Assembly (NCBI RefSeq): GCF_021295345.1
Contig: NZ_JAIMJB010000001.1
Span: 62,001 to 126,000, forward strand
Reading direction: 5' to 3'
Source: Motilimonas eburnea
GTDB lineage: Bacteria > Pseudomonadota > Gammaproteobacteria > Enterobacterales > CBDFNC01
DNA length: 64,000 nucleotides
The position numbers were made by a program, and so were the translations under genes. The notes below the pieces were generated by a model. That model made no database searches. It worked only from the letters and a program-made list of their open reading frames with translations, and had not been told where the DNA came from. Every line of letters starts with the position of its first letter. Position 1 is the first letter of the stretch. This document shows positions 18,686-26,774 of the stretch, piece after piece.

Positions 18686-20218
18686 TTAGTCTTTAGTAAA
18701 CATTTTCAGCATGCGCTGAGTTACAGTAAAGCCGCCCACTATATTGATAGTGGCTATCAGCACGCCGATAAAGGCCAAGAAGCTAGCAAAGCCGTTTTCA
18801 CTGCCTACTTGCAGTAGGGCACCGATCACGATAATGCCAGAGATAGCATTGGTTACACTCATTAGCGGAGTGTGCAGAGAGTGACTTACATTCCATACCA
18901 CACCGTAACCCACCACACAGGCTAGAACAAAGACGGTGAAGTGAGAAAGGAAGCTACTTGGTACGCTGTCGGCTACCCAGAAAAAGGCCAGCGCGCCTAA
19001 GCCTGCGATAACCGGTTTTAACCAAGGGTTGGTTGGTTTTTCTTCAACCACTGGGGCTGGCTCAGCTGCTGCTTGTGGCGCAGGCGCCGCGCTGACTTTA
19101 ATCGCTGGTGGTGGCCAGCTAATTTCGCCTTCTTTAACTACTGTGGTACCGCGGATAACTTCATCTTCAAAGTCGATGTTGATGTTACCGTCTTTTTCTT
19201 TACACAGTAACTTCATCAAGTTAACTAGGTTAGTACCGTACAACTGGCTTGATTGCGTCGGTAGTCGGCCGGGTAAATCACTGTAACCGACGATTTTCAC
19301 GCCATTTACTTCAATAATTTTACCGTGTTCGGTGAAAGCACAGTTACCACCGGTTTGCGCGGCTAAGTCCACAATCACACTACCGGTTTTCATTGACTTA
19401 ACCATGTCTTCGGTAATGATCAGCGGCGCAGGGCGACCCGGGATCAAGGCCGTGGTAATGATGATGTCCACGTCTTTGGCCTGCTCGGCAATCATTTCGG
19501 CTTGCGCTTTTAGGTAGCCTTCACTCATTACTTTGGCGTAACCGTCTGTACTTGAGCCGTCTTCTTCGTAATCAGGCATCAAGAACTCTGCGCCCATCGA
19601 TTCGATTTGCTCGGCAACTTCTGGGCGGGTATCGGTTGCGCGCACAATCGCGCCTAAGCTACCCGCTGCGCCGATGGCGGCAAGACCTGCTACACCGGCA
19701 CCTACTACTAATACTTTAGCGGGGGGCACCTTACCTGCAGCAGTAATTTGACCGGTAAAGAAGCGGCCAAATTGGTTAGCGGCTTCAATCACAGCACGGT
19801 AACCGGCAATGTTAGCCATTGAGCTTAATGCGTCGAGCGCTTGAGCGCGTGAAATACGCGGCACGGCGTCCATCGCCAGCACGTTAATGTTCTTGCTGCT
19901 TAATTTCGCCATTAACTCTTCGTTTTGTGCAGGCCAAATAAAGCTGATTAAGGTCGCTCCTTCTTTGATCAAATCGATTTCTTCAAAGGTTGGTGCGTTC
20001 ACCTTAAAAATAATGTCTGACTGCCAGATGGTGTTGGCATCGGTTGCCAGTGTTGCACCCGCGTCAACATAGTCTTGATCATTAAAGCTGGCTTTTTCAC
20101 CAGCGCTGGCTTCAATAGAAACTGAAAATCCGAGTTTTAATAGTTGCTCAACGGTTTTGGGCGTCGCGGCAACACGAGTTTCATTTTCTAACAGCTCTTT
20201 TGGTACACCTATCTGCAT
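18686..20218 (-). CDS. pntA: NAD(P) transhydrogenase subunit alpha
   Basis: Alpha subunit of 510 residues, the same length as E. coli PntA. The start at 20218 ([20 protein letters not shown]) is chosen because AGGGAA lies about six bases upstream and the N-terminus matches the family; an upstream TTG would add 16 unrelated residues. Domain I (1-380) binds NAD(H), with [22 protein letters not shown] as the dinucleotide fold and RVPAK-type region VPPAKVLV. A Pro/Ala linker (about 375-400) leads to four C-terminal membrane spans. It is first in the pntAB operon. Confidence 0.96.
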   Translation of the reverse strand: MQIGVPKELLENETRVAATPKTVEQLLKLGFSVSIEASAGEKASFNDQDYVDAGATLATDANTIWQSDIIFKVNAPTFEEIDLIKEGATLISFIWPAQNEELMAKLSSKNINVLAMDAVPRISRAQALDALSSMANIAGYRAVIEAANQFGRFFTGQITAAGKVPPAKVLVVGAGVAGLAAIGAAGSLGAIVRATDTRPEVAEQIESMGAEFLMPDYEEDGSSTDGYAKVMSEGYLKAQAEMIAEQAKDVDIIITTALIPGRPAPLIITEDMVKSMKTGSVIVDLAAQTGGNCAFTEHGKIIEVNGVKIVGYSDLPGRLPTQSSQLYGTNLVNLMKLLCKEKDGNINIDFEDEVIRGTTVVKEGEISWPPPAIKVSAAPAPQAAAEPAPVVEEKPTNPWLKPVIAGLGALAFFWVADSVPSSFLSHFTVFVLACVVGYGVVWNVSHSLHTPLMSVTNAISGIIVIGALLQVGSENGFASFLAFIGVLIATINIVGGFTVTQRMLKMFTKD

Positions 20219-20554
20219 AGTTATTCCCTGAGTTATTAAGTTTTGTGCACATTTTACTGATAACAAATCAGCAAGGCTGGATCTGGATCATGATTCAGTG
20301 GCTTAGCTTAGTTTTCAATAAAGGTGTTATTTTACAACATTTACCCGTCATCCTAGAGAAAATAGCCGTTTCAATCTACTAGTTAAGGGAAAAAAGAGCT
20401 ATTTTCTTTGGATAATTACGTCATTTTTTATAACCTATCGTTCTAAAGCCAAAATTCAATTGGTTATTTGGGTATAAAAAAGTCATAAACTGAGTGTTAA
20501 CTCTGTGAGCGTGAGGGGTGGCCTTGAGTCATAAATGAATAGTTAGTTAACTAA
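20219..20554. other. intergenic region between pntA and ampG
   Basis: No gene is seen in these 336 bp. A 10-bp inverted repeat (AGAAAATAGC at 20357-20366, complement at 20398-20407) surrounds a 31-base loop. A 22-bp perfect palindrome (20538-20559) overlaps the ampG stop. The pntAB promoter must lie here on the minus strand, but no convincing hexamers were identified. Confidence 0.5.
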
Positions 20555-20559
20555 CTATT
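20538..20559 (-). terminator. palindrome across the ampG stop codon
   Basis: A perfect 22-bp palindrome (AATAGTTAGTT and its complement, no spacer) includes the TAG stop of ampG. It is AT-rich and lacks a U-tract, so it may be a weak terminator or an mRNA 3' stabiliser. Confidence 0.4.
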
Positions 20560-22060
20560 GGTTGGACTCTGCCACATTAAGCTTGGACATGGTGCGATTA
20601 GCAGGTACGCATCGAGCAACAAAAATGATCAGAATCAGGACCGGCGCGCCTAACAGAGCTGATACGGTAAAGAAGTTGACGTAATCAAAATGATCGACAT
20701 ACATTCCCGAAAAGCCTGCAATAAATTTGGGCAGTAAGATCATCATTGAACTGAACACGGCATACTGAGTCGCAGAAAAAGCCTTGTTGGTAAGGCTTGA
20801 TAAGTAAGTAATAAAGGCTGACGTCGCAATGCCGGCACTGAGGTTGTCTAGGGATATCACGGCGATAAGAAGGTGAAAATTGGTGATTTCAATCAACCCT
20901 TGATAGCCAAACATGTTTATTTCGCTTTGTAATAGACTGGGTTGGTCTTGTGTCATCGCGAGCAAAGCAAAGGTAAGGTTGGTGGCTGCGGCTAGCAGTG
21001 CGCCCACAAACAGTATTTTCATGGTGCCAAAGCGATGGATCAAGATGCCGCCAATACCAGCGCCGACTAAGGTCATGATCACACCAAACACTTTCGTGAC
21101 GGCGGCAATTTGCTCCTTGGTGAAGTTCATATCGACATAGAAAGGGTTTGCCATGATCCCCATGACAATATCTGAAATCCGGTAGGTGGCGATCAGCGCT
21201 AAAATCAACAAGGCTTGCCAACGATAACGCAGGAAAAAGTCCATAAACGGGTTGGCGATGGCCACTTTCAGCCAGGCTAAGAGGTGGGCAAGGATGGCTG
21301 GAAGGCCTCCGGCTCTTAGCTCTTGTTTAATCTTATCTTGTTCTGCATCGGCTTCTTTGAAGTCAATAGTTGGCTCATGACAAAACAAGCAAGTGATCAC
21401 GCCAACCAGCATAAAGCTCATCATCACGAGGTAGGACTGTGACCAAGCTTCACGTTGGTAGGCTAACGAGTGGTCGGCAAATAAGGCTGCCAAAGCTAAT
21501 GCCCCTGCACCGGCTGCAATCATGGCGAGACGATAGCCCGCTTGATAGGAGGCCGACATCGCGGCTTGATATTGCTCCGGAGCTGACTCAATACGATAAG
21601 CATCTATCACGATGTCTTGGGTTGCTGAAGCAAAGGCGACTAAGACCGCAAAGGCAATAAATAACCCTAGGTTTTCGAGTGGATCGGTAGCCGCGATACC
21701 TGCGATGGCGGCCATGATTGTTAATTGTGACAGGATCAACCAACTGCGACGGCGACCCATTAGGTTTGATAACCAAGGGATAGGCATGCGGTCAACCAAA
21801 GGTGACCAGACCCATTTAAAGCCGTAGGCAAGGCCCGCCCAACTGGCAAAGGCAATAGTGGTTCTGTCTATGCCTGCTTCACGTAGCCAGAAGGATAAGG
21901 TACCAAAGACTAACAGGATCGGTAACCCAGCCGAAAAGCCTAACAGAAATAAGATCGCGACGCGCTTTTCTGTGTATACATTGAGGGCTTGCCACCATGT
22001 GGGTTTGGTTACGGCATTGGGTTTTGTCAATGGTTTGGCCTCTAGTCGGAAAGTGCCCAT
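20555..22060 (-). CDS. ampG: muropeptide permease AmpG
   Basis: Inner-membrane MFS transporter (501 residues, E. coli 491) that imports GlcNAc-anhydroMurNAc peptides for cell-wall recycling. The opening after a 30-residue cytoplasmic tail (ILFLLGFSAGLPILLVFGTLSFWLREAGID) and WAGLAYGFKWVWSPLVDRMPIPWLS are AmpG hallmarks. ATQDIVIDAYRIE in the fifth span region is likewise conserved. About 14 membrane spans are predicted by eye. It is the last gene of a yajG-ppi-ampG run; yajG-ampG adjacency is also found in E. coli. Slt in this window makes its substrates. Confidence 0.94.
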   Translation of the reverse strand: MGTFRLEAKPLTKPNAVTKPTWWQALNVYTEKRVAILFLLGFSAGLPILLVFGTLSFWLREAGIDRTTIAFASWAGLAYGFKWVWSPLVDRMPIPWLSNLMGRRRSWLILSQLTIMAAIAGIAATDPLENLGLFIAFAVLVAFASATQDIVIDAYRIESAPEQYQAAMSASYQAGYRLAMIAAGAGALALAALFADHSLAYQREAWSQSYLVMMSFMLVGVITCLFCHEPTIDFKEADAEQDKIKQELRAGGLPAILAHLLAWLKVAIANPFMDFFLRYRWQALLILALIATYRISDIVMGIMANPFYVDMNFTKEQIAAVTKVFGVIMTLVGAGIGGILIHRFGTMKILFVGALLAAATNLTFALLAMTQDQPSLLQSEINMFGYQGLIEITNFHLLIAVISLDNLSAGIATSAFITYLSSLTNKAFSATQYAVFSSMMILLPKFIAGFSGMYVDHFDYVNFFTVSALLGAPVLILIIFVARCVPANRTMSKLNVAESNQ

Positions 22061-22110
22061 GCATTTTGCGAGGCTGACGCCATAAAATCAAGGGGATGGG
22101 TATACAATGA

Positions 22111-22128
22111 GCCCCATGATGATGGGGC
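22111..22128 (-). terminator. stem-loop between ppi and ampG
   Basis: A perfect 7-bp stem GCCCCAT-GATG-ATGGGGC lies 15 bp past the cyclophilin stop. There is no U-tract; it may pause or partly terminate transcription into ampG or stabilise the upstream mRNA. Confidence 0.4.
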
Positions 22129-22143
22129 CCAAATCAGTTTGCC

Positions 22144-22722
22144 TTAATCTTTTTCAATTAAGCGAATGGATTTGATGACCACTTGGCTTTGTGGCACGTC
22201 GCGGGCACCTGGCATTGCGCTCGTTGTGCCAGTTTTTACAGAAGCAATCGCATCGACTACATCCATGCCAGTGGTTACTTTACCAAATACGGCATAGCCG
22301 GCACCGTATGCACCTTGGTCAAGGTTTGGGTTATTTCTGTGGTTGATGAAAAATTGGCGAGTGGCAGAGTTTGGATTATTGGTACGTGCCATTGCGATAG
22401 TGCCACGGCTATTAGACAGGCCATTGTCGGCTTCATTTTTGATTGGTGCATTCGTGGCCAGGCGCTGGTAGTCGGTTTTAAAACCGCCCCCTTGGATCAT
22501 AAATTCAGGGATGACGCGGTGGAAAATGCTGTCTTTAAAACCATCTTGTTGAATATAAGTCAAAAAATTAGCCACCGTGGTAGGTGCTTTGTCTTGGTAT
22601 AACTCAAGTTTGATATCACCCTTGTTGGTGCTAATGAGGATTTCTGGGTTAGCGGCATGGGCTTGACTTGTGGTGAGAGCAAGCATAAATAAACTAAAAG
22701 CGGCTAGATAGTGACGAAACAT
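22144..22722 (-). CDS. periplasmic peptidyl-prolyl isomerase, cyclophilin type
   Basis: Cyclophilin of 192 residues that catalyses cis-trans isomerisation of prolyl bonds. A signal peptide (MFRHYLAAFSLFMLALTTSQAHA) indicates a periplasmic location, as for E. coli PpiA. The cyclophilin core is visible as TTVANFLTYIQ, FHRVIPEFMIQGGGF with the catalytic Arg, MARTNNPNSATRQFFINH and YAVFGKVTTGMDVVDAI. The insertion pattern is that of the bacterial PpiA/PpiB type. It lies between yajG and ampG, 15 bp after yajG, so the three are probably cotranscribed. Confidence 0.93.
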   Translation of the reverse strand: MFRHYLAAFSLFMLALTTSQAHAANPEILISTNKGDIKLELYQDKAPTTVANFLTYIQQDGFKDSIFHRVIPEFMIQGGGFKTDYQRLATNAPIKNEADNGLSNSRGTIAMARTNNPNSATRQFFINHRNNPNLDQGAYGAGYAVFGKVTTGMDVVDAIASVKTGTTSAMPGARDVPQSQVVIKSIRLIEKD

Positions 22723-22737
22723 GGTTTATCGGTCCTT

Positions 22738-23301
22738 CTATTTGATTTCTTGTTGAACTTGTTTATCAACCAACATTTGATTTAAAACGTTGGCAAGCAG
22801 TTTATCAAGCGCAGCTTCTAAATCGGCTGAACTTGGGCTAAATGAGCCTTCACTGGATGTAATGTTTTTATATTGTTTGGTGACTTTACGCGCCGGCGTG
22901 GTCACTACCAAGCGTAACTCTACGGTATTTTTCGCTGTGTGTTTAGTGCGGTATTGTGTTACTTCCGTGACCAATTGGATCACTTCTAGGTGAACTTTAG
23001 TCGTGGCTAGGCTGGTGATGCTGACGCCTTGTTGGGTTAATGCTTGCCCGAGTTTATCGGCCAACACGTCGTTGATTGGAGCGTCATTGTTGATAAGCTG
23101 AGTTGGCTTACTCTTTTCGGTAATGCTAACGATATGCTTATTTGTACGTAAATCCGCTGAGGTTAATGCGACGCTGGGCGTATTGGGGTATTGCGCGTCT
23201 GATACTGTCAAATCAGGGGAGAGATGAAGGTAAATGGGCTGAGTTGAAGAACAACCGCTAAGTAAAAGTAGTGAAAAAAGCGCTGCAACTAGGTATTTCA
23301 T
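22738..23301 (-). CDS. yajG: YajG-family lipoprotein
   Basis: Predicted outer-membrane lipoprotein of 187 residues. The lipobox LLSGC places the lipidated Cys at residue 17. The body matches the YajG family: IYLHLSPDLTV near the N-terminus, then VALTSADLRTNKHIVSI, and a C-terminal segment rich in Lys and Ser. In E. coli yajG is directly upstream of ampG, which supports the assignment here although a cyclophilin gene has come between. The molecular function of YajG is not established. Confidence 0.87.
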   Translation of the reverse strand: MKYLVAALFSLLLLSGCSSTQPIYLHLSPDLTVSDAQYPNTPSVALTSADLRTNKHIVSITEKSKPTQLINNDAPINDVLADKLGQALTQQGVSITSLATTKVHLEVIQLVTEVTQYRTKHTAKNTVELRLVVTTPARKVTKQYKNITSSEGSFSPSSADLEAALDKLLANVLNQMLVDKQVQQEIK

Positions 23302-23382
23302 ATTAGCCTTAAATCTGAGATGCGTTGGCGCTGATAATAGCGTATTTAAGGGTAAAATCTATACCGGGAAATCGATTTATTT

Positions 23383-23994
23383 ATGGATTTATTTAGTCAA
23401 CAAGAGGGTTTAGCGCGAATTGAACTGACCGATGGTGAGCTTCTAGTACAACCGCATTTTTATTGTGCTAGTCGATGCAGGGCGCTCTTTACATCACTTG
23501 AGCAACTGAATTGGCAGCAGCAAGCGATTCAAATGTTTGGTAAGTCTGTGATGCAACCCAGGCTGCAATTTTGGTGCGGCGATAAGCCCTACACCTATTC
23601 TGGCCTAACCTTACCCGCCACTCCTTGGCCGCGTATTTTGCTGGCTATCAAGTCGGAAATTGAGCAAGTCAGTGGCTATCAATTTAACAGTGTATTGGGC
23701 AACTTGTATCGCGATGGGCAAGATTATATGGGCTGGCACAGTGATGATGAGCCAGAGCTGGGCAGTTGTCCTGTTATCGCTTCATTGAGTTTGGGGCAAA
23801 CAAGGCGGTTTTTAATGCGCCATAAACAAACGGGAGAGAAGCATGAGTTTGCATTGGGCGATGGCTGTTTGCTGATCATGGCTGGCGCGACCCAACATCA
23901 CTGGTTGCATCAGATTGCGAAAACCCAGCGTCAATGTGAGCCCCGGATTAATCTCACTTTTCGGTATATACCCAATCAACCTGGAGATGCTTGA
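23383..23994 (+). CDS. AlkB-family 2-oxoglutarate dioxygenase with element-derived C-terminus
   Basis: DNA alkylation repair dioxygenase of the ALKBH2/3-like class (203 residues). It would remove methyl groups from 1-methyladenine and 3-methylcytosine using Fe(II) and 2-oxoglutarate. The iron ligands are His119 and Asp121 in WHSDDE and His176 in HHWLHQ. The 2-oxoglutarate-binding arginines are Arg188 and Arg194 in PRINLTFR. The nucleotide-flip region NLYRDGQDYMGWH is normal. The last eight residues (IPNQPGDA) and the stop codon are encoded by the left terminal repeat of a MITE-like element beginning at about 23967, so the native end has been replaced. The catalytic core is complete and the enzyme may still work. 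Confidence 0.92.
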   Translation: MDLFSQQEGLARIELTDGELLVQPHFYCASRCRALFTSLEQLNWQQQAIQMFGKSVMQPRLQFWCGDKPYTYSGLTLPATPWPRILLAIKSEIEQVSGYQFNSVLGNLYRDGQDYMGWHSDDEPELGSCPVIASLSLGQTRRFLMRHKQTGEKHEFALGDGCLLIMAGATQHHWLHQIAKTQRQCEPRINLTFRYIPNQPGDA

Positions 23995-24110
23995 TTTCAG
24001 CAAGCGTTTACAGGCGTTTAGGCAAGGCATTGATTGCAGGTAATGGTTGTTCCCTTATCAAAATCAATAACGCGCCATAAACGCCTGTAAAACTTGCCCT
24101 TTGGGAGCGC

Positions 24111-24144
24111 CTCCGTGCTTCCACTACCTCCGTGCTTCCACTAC
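24111..24144 (+). repeat. 17-bp tandem duplication inside MITE copy 1
   Basis: CTCCGTGCTTCCACTAC occurs twice head to tail. Copy 2 of the element has the segment only once, with two substitutions, so the duplication is specific to copy 1. Confidence 0.9.
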
Positions 24145-24194
24145 GTTGTTACGCTAATTTAGAAGGTGCCTAAATTCCTGCATTAGCGTGCCTA

Positions 24195-24498
24195 GGGCCT
24201 GTTGATCTTTGATGGTTGATTTTTGTTCGAGTGGGAGACACCCTGTCTAAAAGCGTTTTGGGCAAGGCGAGCAGTGTGAAGCTTAGCATTCTAAGTAAAT
24301 ACTGCTCAACGACGAACAGAATGCTTACGCCCGAAGGGCTTTAGCCGAATCCGTAGGACAGCGTTTGTTGGTCATTTCTACTGCGTTAGCGCCTTTTCGC
24401 GTAGATGACTATGCCACAAAGCCGCTGCCCACAACGATTGTTTGGTATTAATACCCTACAAATCGCTGCAAAAACCAGCACGAAAGATCAACAGGCCC
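24195..24498. mobile_element. second MITE-like element (304 bp) inserted in copy 1, TA-flanked
   Basis: A 304-bp non-coding element with inverted ends GGGCCTGTTGATCTTT, extending imperfectly for about 30 bp. It is bounded by TA on both sides (24193-24194 and 24499-24500). The uninterrupted site in MITE copy 2 reads GCCTAGTATTG, so a single TA was duplicated. TA duplication suggests mobilisation by an IS630/Tc1-mariner-type transposase, supplied in trans; this is inference. No ORF of note lies inside. Confidence 0.87.
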
Positions 24499-24554
24499 TA
24501 GTACTGAAAGCACGGTGGCAATCTGAAACATGCATCTTCCAGTAGATTGGGTAG

Positions 24555-24717
24555 GTAGACTGAGTATTGCCAGCGACCTACTCGGTTCGCTGGCAAGTCC
24601 ACCACTTGATTTGCTTCATGTTTTTTTGCTGACTTGGTTGTTTCATCTTTTTTTTAGATTAGTATTGTCAACTTGTTAATCTTGTTACCAATTTGAAATA
24701 ATTCAGGGAAGAACTCG
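24555..24717. other. intergenic region before the TRAP genes, with stem-loop
   Basis: A perfect 10-bp inverted repeat (TTGCCAGCGA at 24567-24576, complement 24587-24596) lies just after the MITE, followed by T-rich sequence and the leader of the TRAP operon. It could end transcription from the alkB side, but the U-tract is distant. Confidence 0.4.
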
Positions 24718-25275
24718 TTGAAACAATCAAGCACAGTGTCCGCAATGCGCAAGCTTGCACTTGCGATAAGCAGAAGCTCAGACTGGCTAGGCAATGGGCT
24801 GGCGTGGTTGTTGTTGTTAATGGTTCTGGTGATGTTAACCGTGGTGCTGCTGCGCTATGGTTTTGATTATGGCTCGATCGGACTACAAGAGTCGACACTT
24901 TACCTCCATGCTCTGACCTTCATGCTTGGGGCGGGCTATACCTTGAAGTTTGATGATCATGTTCGAGTGGATGTGTTCTATCGTAACTTTGCACCCCGAA
25001 CTAAAGCTTGGGTCGATATCTTTGGCTTTCTCTTTTTATTGTTACCTGTTTGCCTGTTTTTGTTCTTTAGTAGTTGGGACTATGTCATCGGCTCTTGGCT
25101 GCTACTCGAGGGCAGCCCAGAGCCTGGTGGTTTGCCCTTGGTGTTTATCCTTAAAACAAATTTGTTATTAATGCCTATGCTGCTGTTATTGCAAGGCATT
25201 GCTCAAACCTTGATTCATGTTCTTACGCTGCTGGGCCTGCCTATGGAGCAGCCTGCCGATGAGGTGCTGTTGTAA
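24718..25275 (+). CDS. dctQ: TRAP transporter small permease (DctQ)
   Basis: Small membrane subunit of a tripartite ATP-independent periplasmic transporter (185 residues, four membrane spans). The TTG start at 24718 has AGGGA nine bases upstream; an in-frame ATG at 24745 is the alternative and would remove nine residues. Family features are WLLLLMVLVMLTVVLLRYGFDYGSIGLQE in the first span and GAGYTLKFDDHVRVDVFYRNF in the loop after the second. It overlaps dctM by one base (TAATG). The binding-protein gene follows dctM. Confidence 0.9.
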   Translation: MKQSSTVSAMRKLALAISRSSDWLGNGLAWLLLLMVLVMLTVVLLRYGFDYGSIGLQESTLYLHALTFMLGAGYTLKFDDHVRVDVFYRNFAPRTKAWVDIFGFLFLLLPVCLFLFFSSWDYVIGSWLLLEGSPEPGGLPLVFILKTNLLLMPMLLLLQGIAQTLIHVLTLLGLPMEQPADEVLL

Positions 25276-26654
25276 TGGAATATATCTCTTTGGTGATGTT
25301 TGCAGTTGTATGTTTGGTCCTGATGGCAGGTTACCCGGTTGCGTTTTCTCTGGCGGGAACCGCGTTATTGTTTGCCAGTGTCGGTATCATTACAGGCACA
25401 TTCGATGGCAGCTATTTAGGCGCCTTGCCAAACCGCATCTTTGGCATCATGAACAACCAAACGCTTTTAGCCGTGCCACTATTCGTACTGATGGGGGTGA
25501 TGTTAGAAAAGTCGCAAGTGGCGGAAAAATTGTTGACCTCAATGGGACAGTTGATGGGGCGGGTAAAAGGTGGCTTGGCCATTGCTGTGGTGATGGTGGG
25601 GATGCTATTGGCTGCCAGTACCGGCATTGTGGGGGCTACGGTGGTCACTATGGGGTTGTTGTCACTACCCACCATGCTAAAGCGGGGTTACAAAGCCAGC
25701 TTTGCCACCGGCACCATTTGCGCAACGGGGACCTTAGGTCAGATTATCCCTCCTTCTATCGCCCTCGTATTGCTAGGCGATGTATTGTCGAGTGCTTATC
25801 AACAAGCACAAATGAAAATGGGGATCTTTTCTCCTGACACGGTGTCGGTGGGCGATCTGTTTGCCGGTGCTATTGTCCCAGGATTAATCTTAGTGTGTTG
25901 CTATCTGTTATATGTGTTTTTCATGAGTTGGCTCAGTAAAGACACCATTAATCAAGATCTATCGGAGCAAGATTTAGATAGCGAGCCGCTACTTAAAGTC
26001 GCATTGTTTAAGGCATTAGTGCCGCCTTTACTGCTTATTATTGCGGTTTTAGGCTCTATTTTACTGGGTTTAGCGACGCCCACTGAAGCGGCTGGCGTGG
26101 GTGCTTTTGGTGCGAGCCTATTAGCTTTTACGCAAGGTAAAATGAACAAACAAGTGATGGCGGAGGTGGTGCAATCAACCCTAAAAATCACCTGTATGGT
26201 GTTTATGATTTTGATTGGCGCTTCGGTGTTTTCATTGGTTTTTCGCGGTTTTGGTGGCGAAGACTTGATCCACGAGATGTTTACTAATATGCCGGGTGGA
26301 CCCGTTGGAGCCATGTTAGTGGTCATGCTAGTGGTGTTTTTATTGGGCTTTATTTTAGATTTTATCGAGATCACCTTCGTGGTGGTGCCGATAGTTGGCC
26401 CCGTATTATTAGCGATGGGCTTTGATCCGGTTTGGCTTGGCATCATGTTTGCGGTCAACCTACAAACGTCGTTTTTAACACCGCCTTTTGGCTTTGCTTT
26501 ATTTTATTTGCGAGGCGTGGCGCCGGCGACGGTGCCCACTCGGGAAATATACAAAGGGGTCGCCCCATATATTGCTATCCAAGTTTTGGTGCTAATTGCT
26601 ATCGCTATCTGGCCACAACTGGTCACTTGGTTGCCAGATCAAATATATAATTAA
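25275..26654 (+). CDS. dctM: TRAP transporter large permease (DctM)
   Basis: Large membrane subunit (459 residues) of the TRAP importer, which moves substrate together with sodium ions. It has about 12-14 spans. Typical stretches are AGYPVAFSLAGTALLFA, the re-entrant region STGIVGATVVTMGLLSLPTML, TGTICATGTLGQIIPPSIALVLLGD, ATPTEAAGVGAFGA and LQTSFLTPPFGFALFYLRGV, all strongly conserved in DctM. Nothing is missing. The gene is coupled to dctQ; the binding protein gene starts 120 bp downstream behind three 12-bp iterons. Confidence 0.94.
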   Translation: MEYISLVMFAVVCLVLMAGYPVAFSLAGTALLFASVGIITGTFDGSYLGALPNRIFGIMNNQTLLAVPLFVLMGVMLEKSQVAEKLLTSMGQLMGRVKGGLAIAVVMVGMLLAASTGIVGATVVTMGLLSLPTMLKRGYKASFATGTICATGTLGQIIPPSIALVLLGDVLSSAYQQAQMKMGIFSPDTVSVGDLFAGAIVPGLILVCCYLLYVFFMSWLSKDTINQDLSEQDLDSEPLLKVALFKALVPPLLLIIAVLGSILLGLATPTEAAGVGAFGASLLAFTQGKMNKQVMAEVVQSTLKITCMVFMILIGASVFSLVFRGFGGEDLIHEMFTNMPGGPVGAMLVVMLVVFLLGFILDFIEITFVVVPIVGPVLLAMGFDPVWLGIMFAVNLQTSFLTPPFGFALFYLRGVAPATVPTREIYKGVAPYIAIQVLVLIAIAIWPQLVTWLPDQIYN

Positions 26655-26711
26655 TTATCAATAATCTACAACACAACTTGCATTAACTATTTATGGTAAA
26701 CAAAGACAATC

Positions 26712-26747
26712 GTCGAGACAGTTGTCAAGACGATTGTCGAGACAGCC
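26712..26747 (+). repeat. three 12-bp iterons upstream of the TRAP binding-protein gene
   Basis: GTCGAGACAGTT, GTCAAGACGATT and GTCGAGACAGCC run head to tail with exact 12-bp period. The segment also contains an inverted repeat GACAATCGTC (26705-26714) and GACGATTGTC (26729-26738). It lies 28 bp before the dctP start, suitable for an operator or an mRNA structure near the ribosome-binding site. Confidence 0.7.
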
Positions 26748-26774
26748 TATTTGCCGTAACAACAGGAGAAAGAG

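Larger units (their letters stand above)
23967..24554. mobile_element. MITE-like element copy 1, interrupted by a second element
   Basis: Non-coding element with terminal inverted repeats of about 24 bp: TATACCCAATCAACCTGG on the left and the complement of TACCCAATCTACTGGAAG on the right. Internal 14-bp inverted arms (24007-24020 and 24078-24091) allow a long hairpin. It matches copy 2 (38722-38987) through nearly its whole length, apart from a 17-nt tandem duplication (24111-24127, 24128-24144) and an insertion at 24195. Removing both brings its length to about 265 bp, as in copy 2. TA flanks the CCC/GGG ends. No transposase gene is present. Confidence 0.85.

Noticed and set aside
20899-21221. 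Long open frames opposite or out of phase with ampG, pntA, leuS and other large genes
   Set aside because: They are shadows of well-recognised genes, with no family resemblance or initiation signals.
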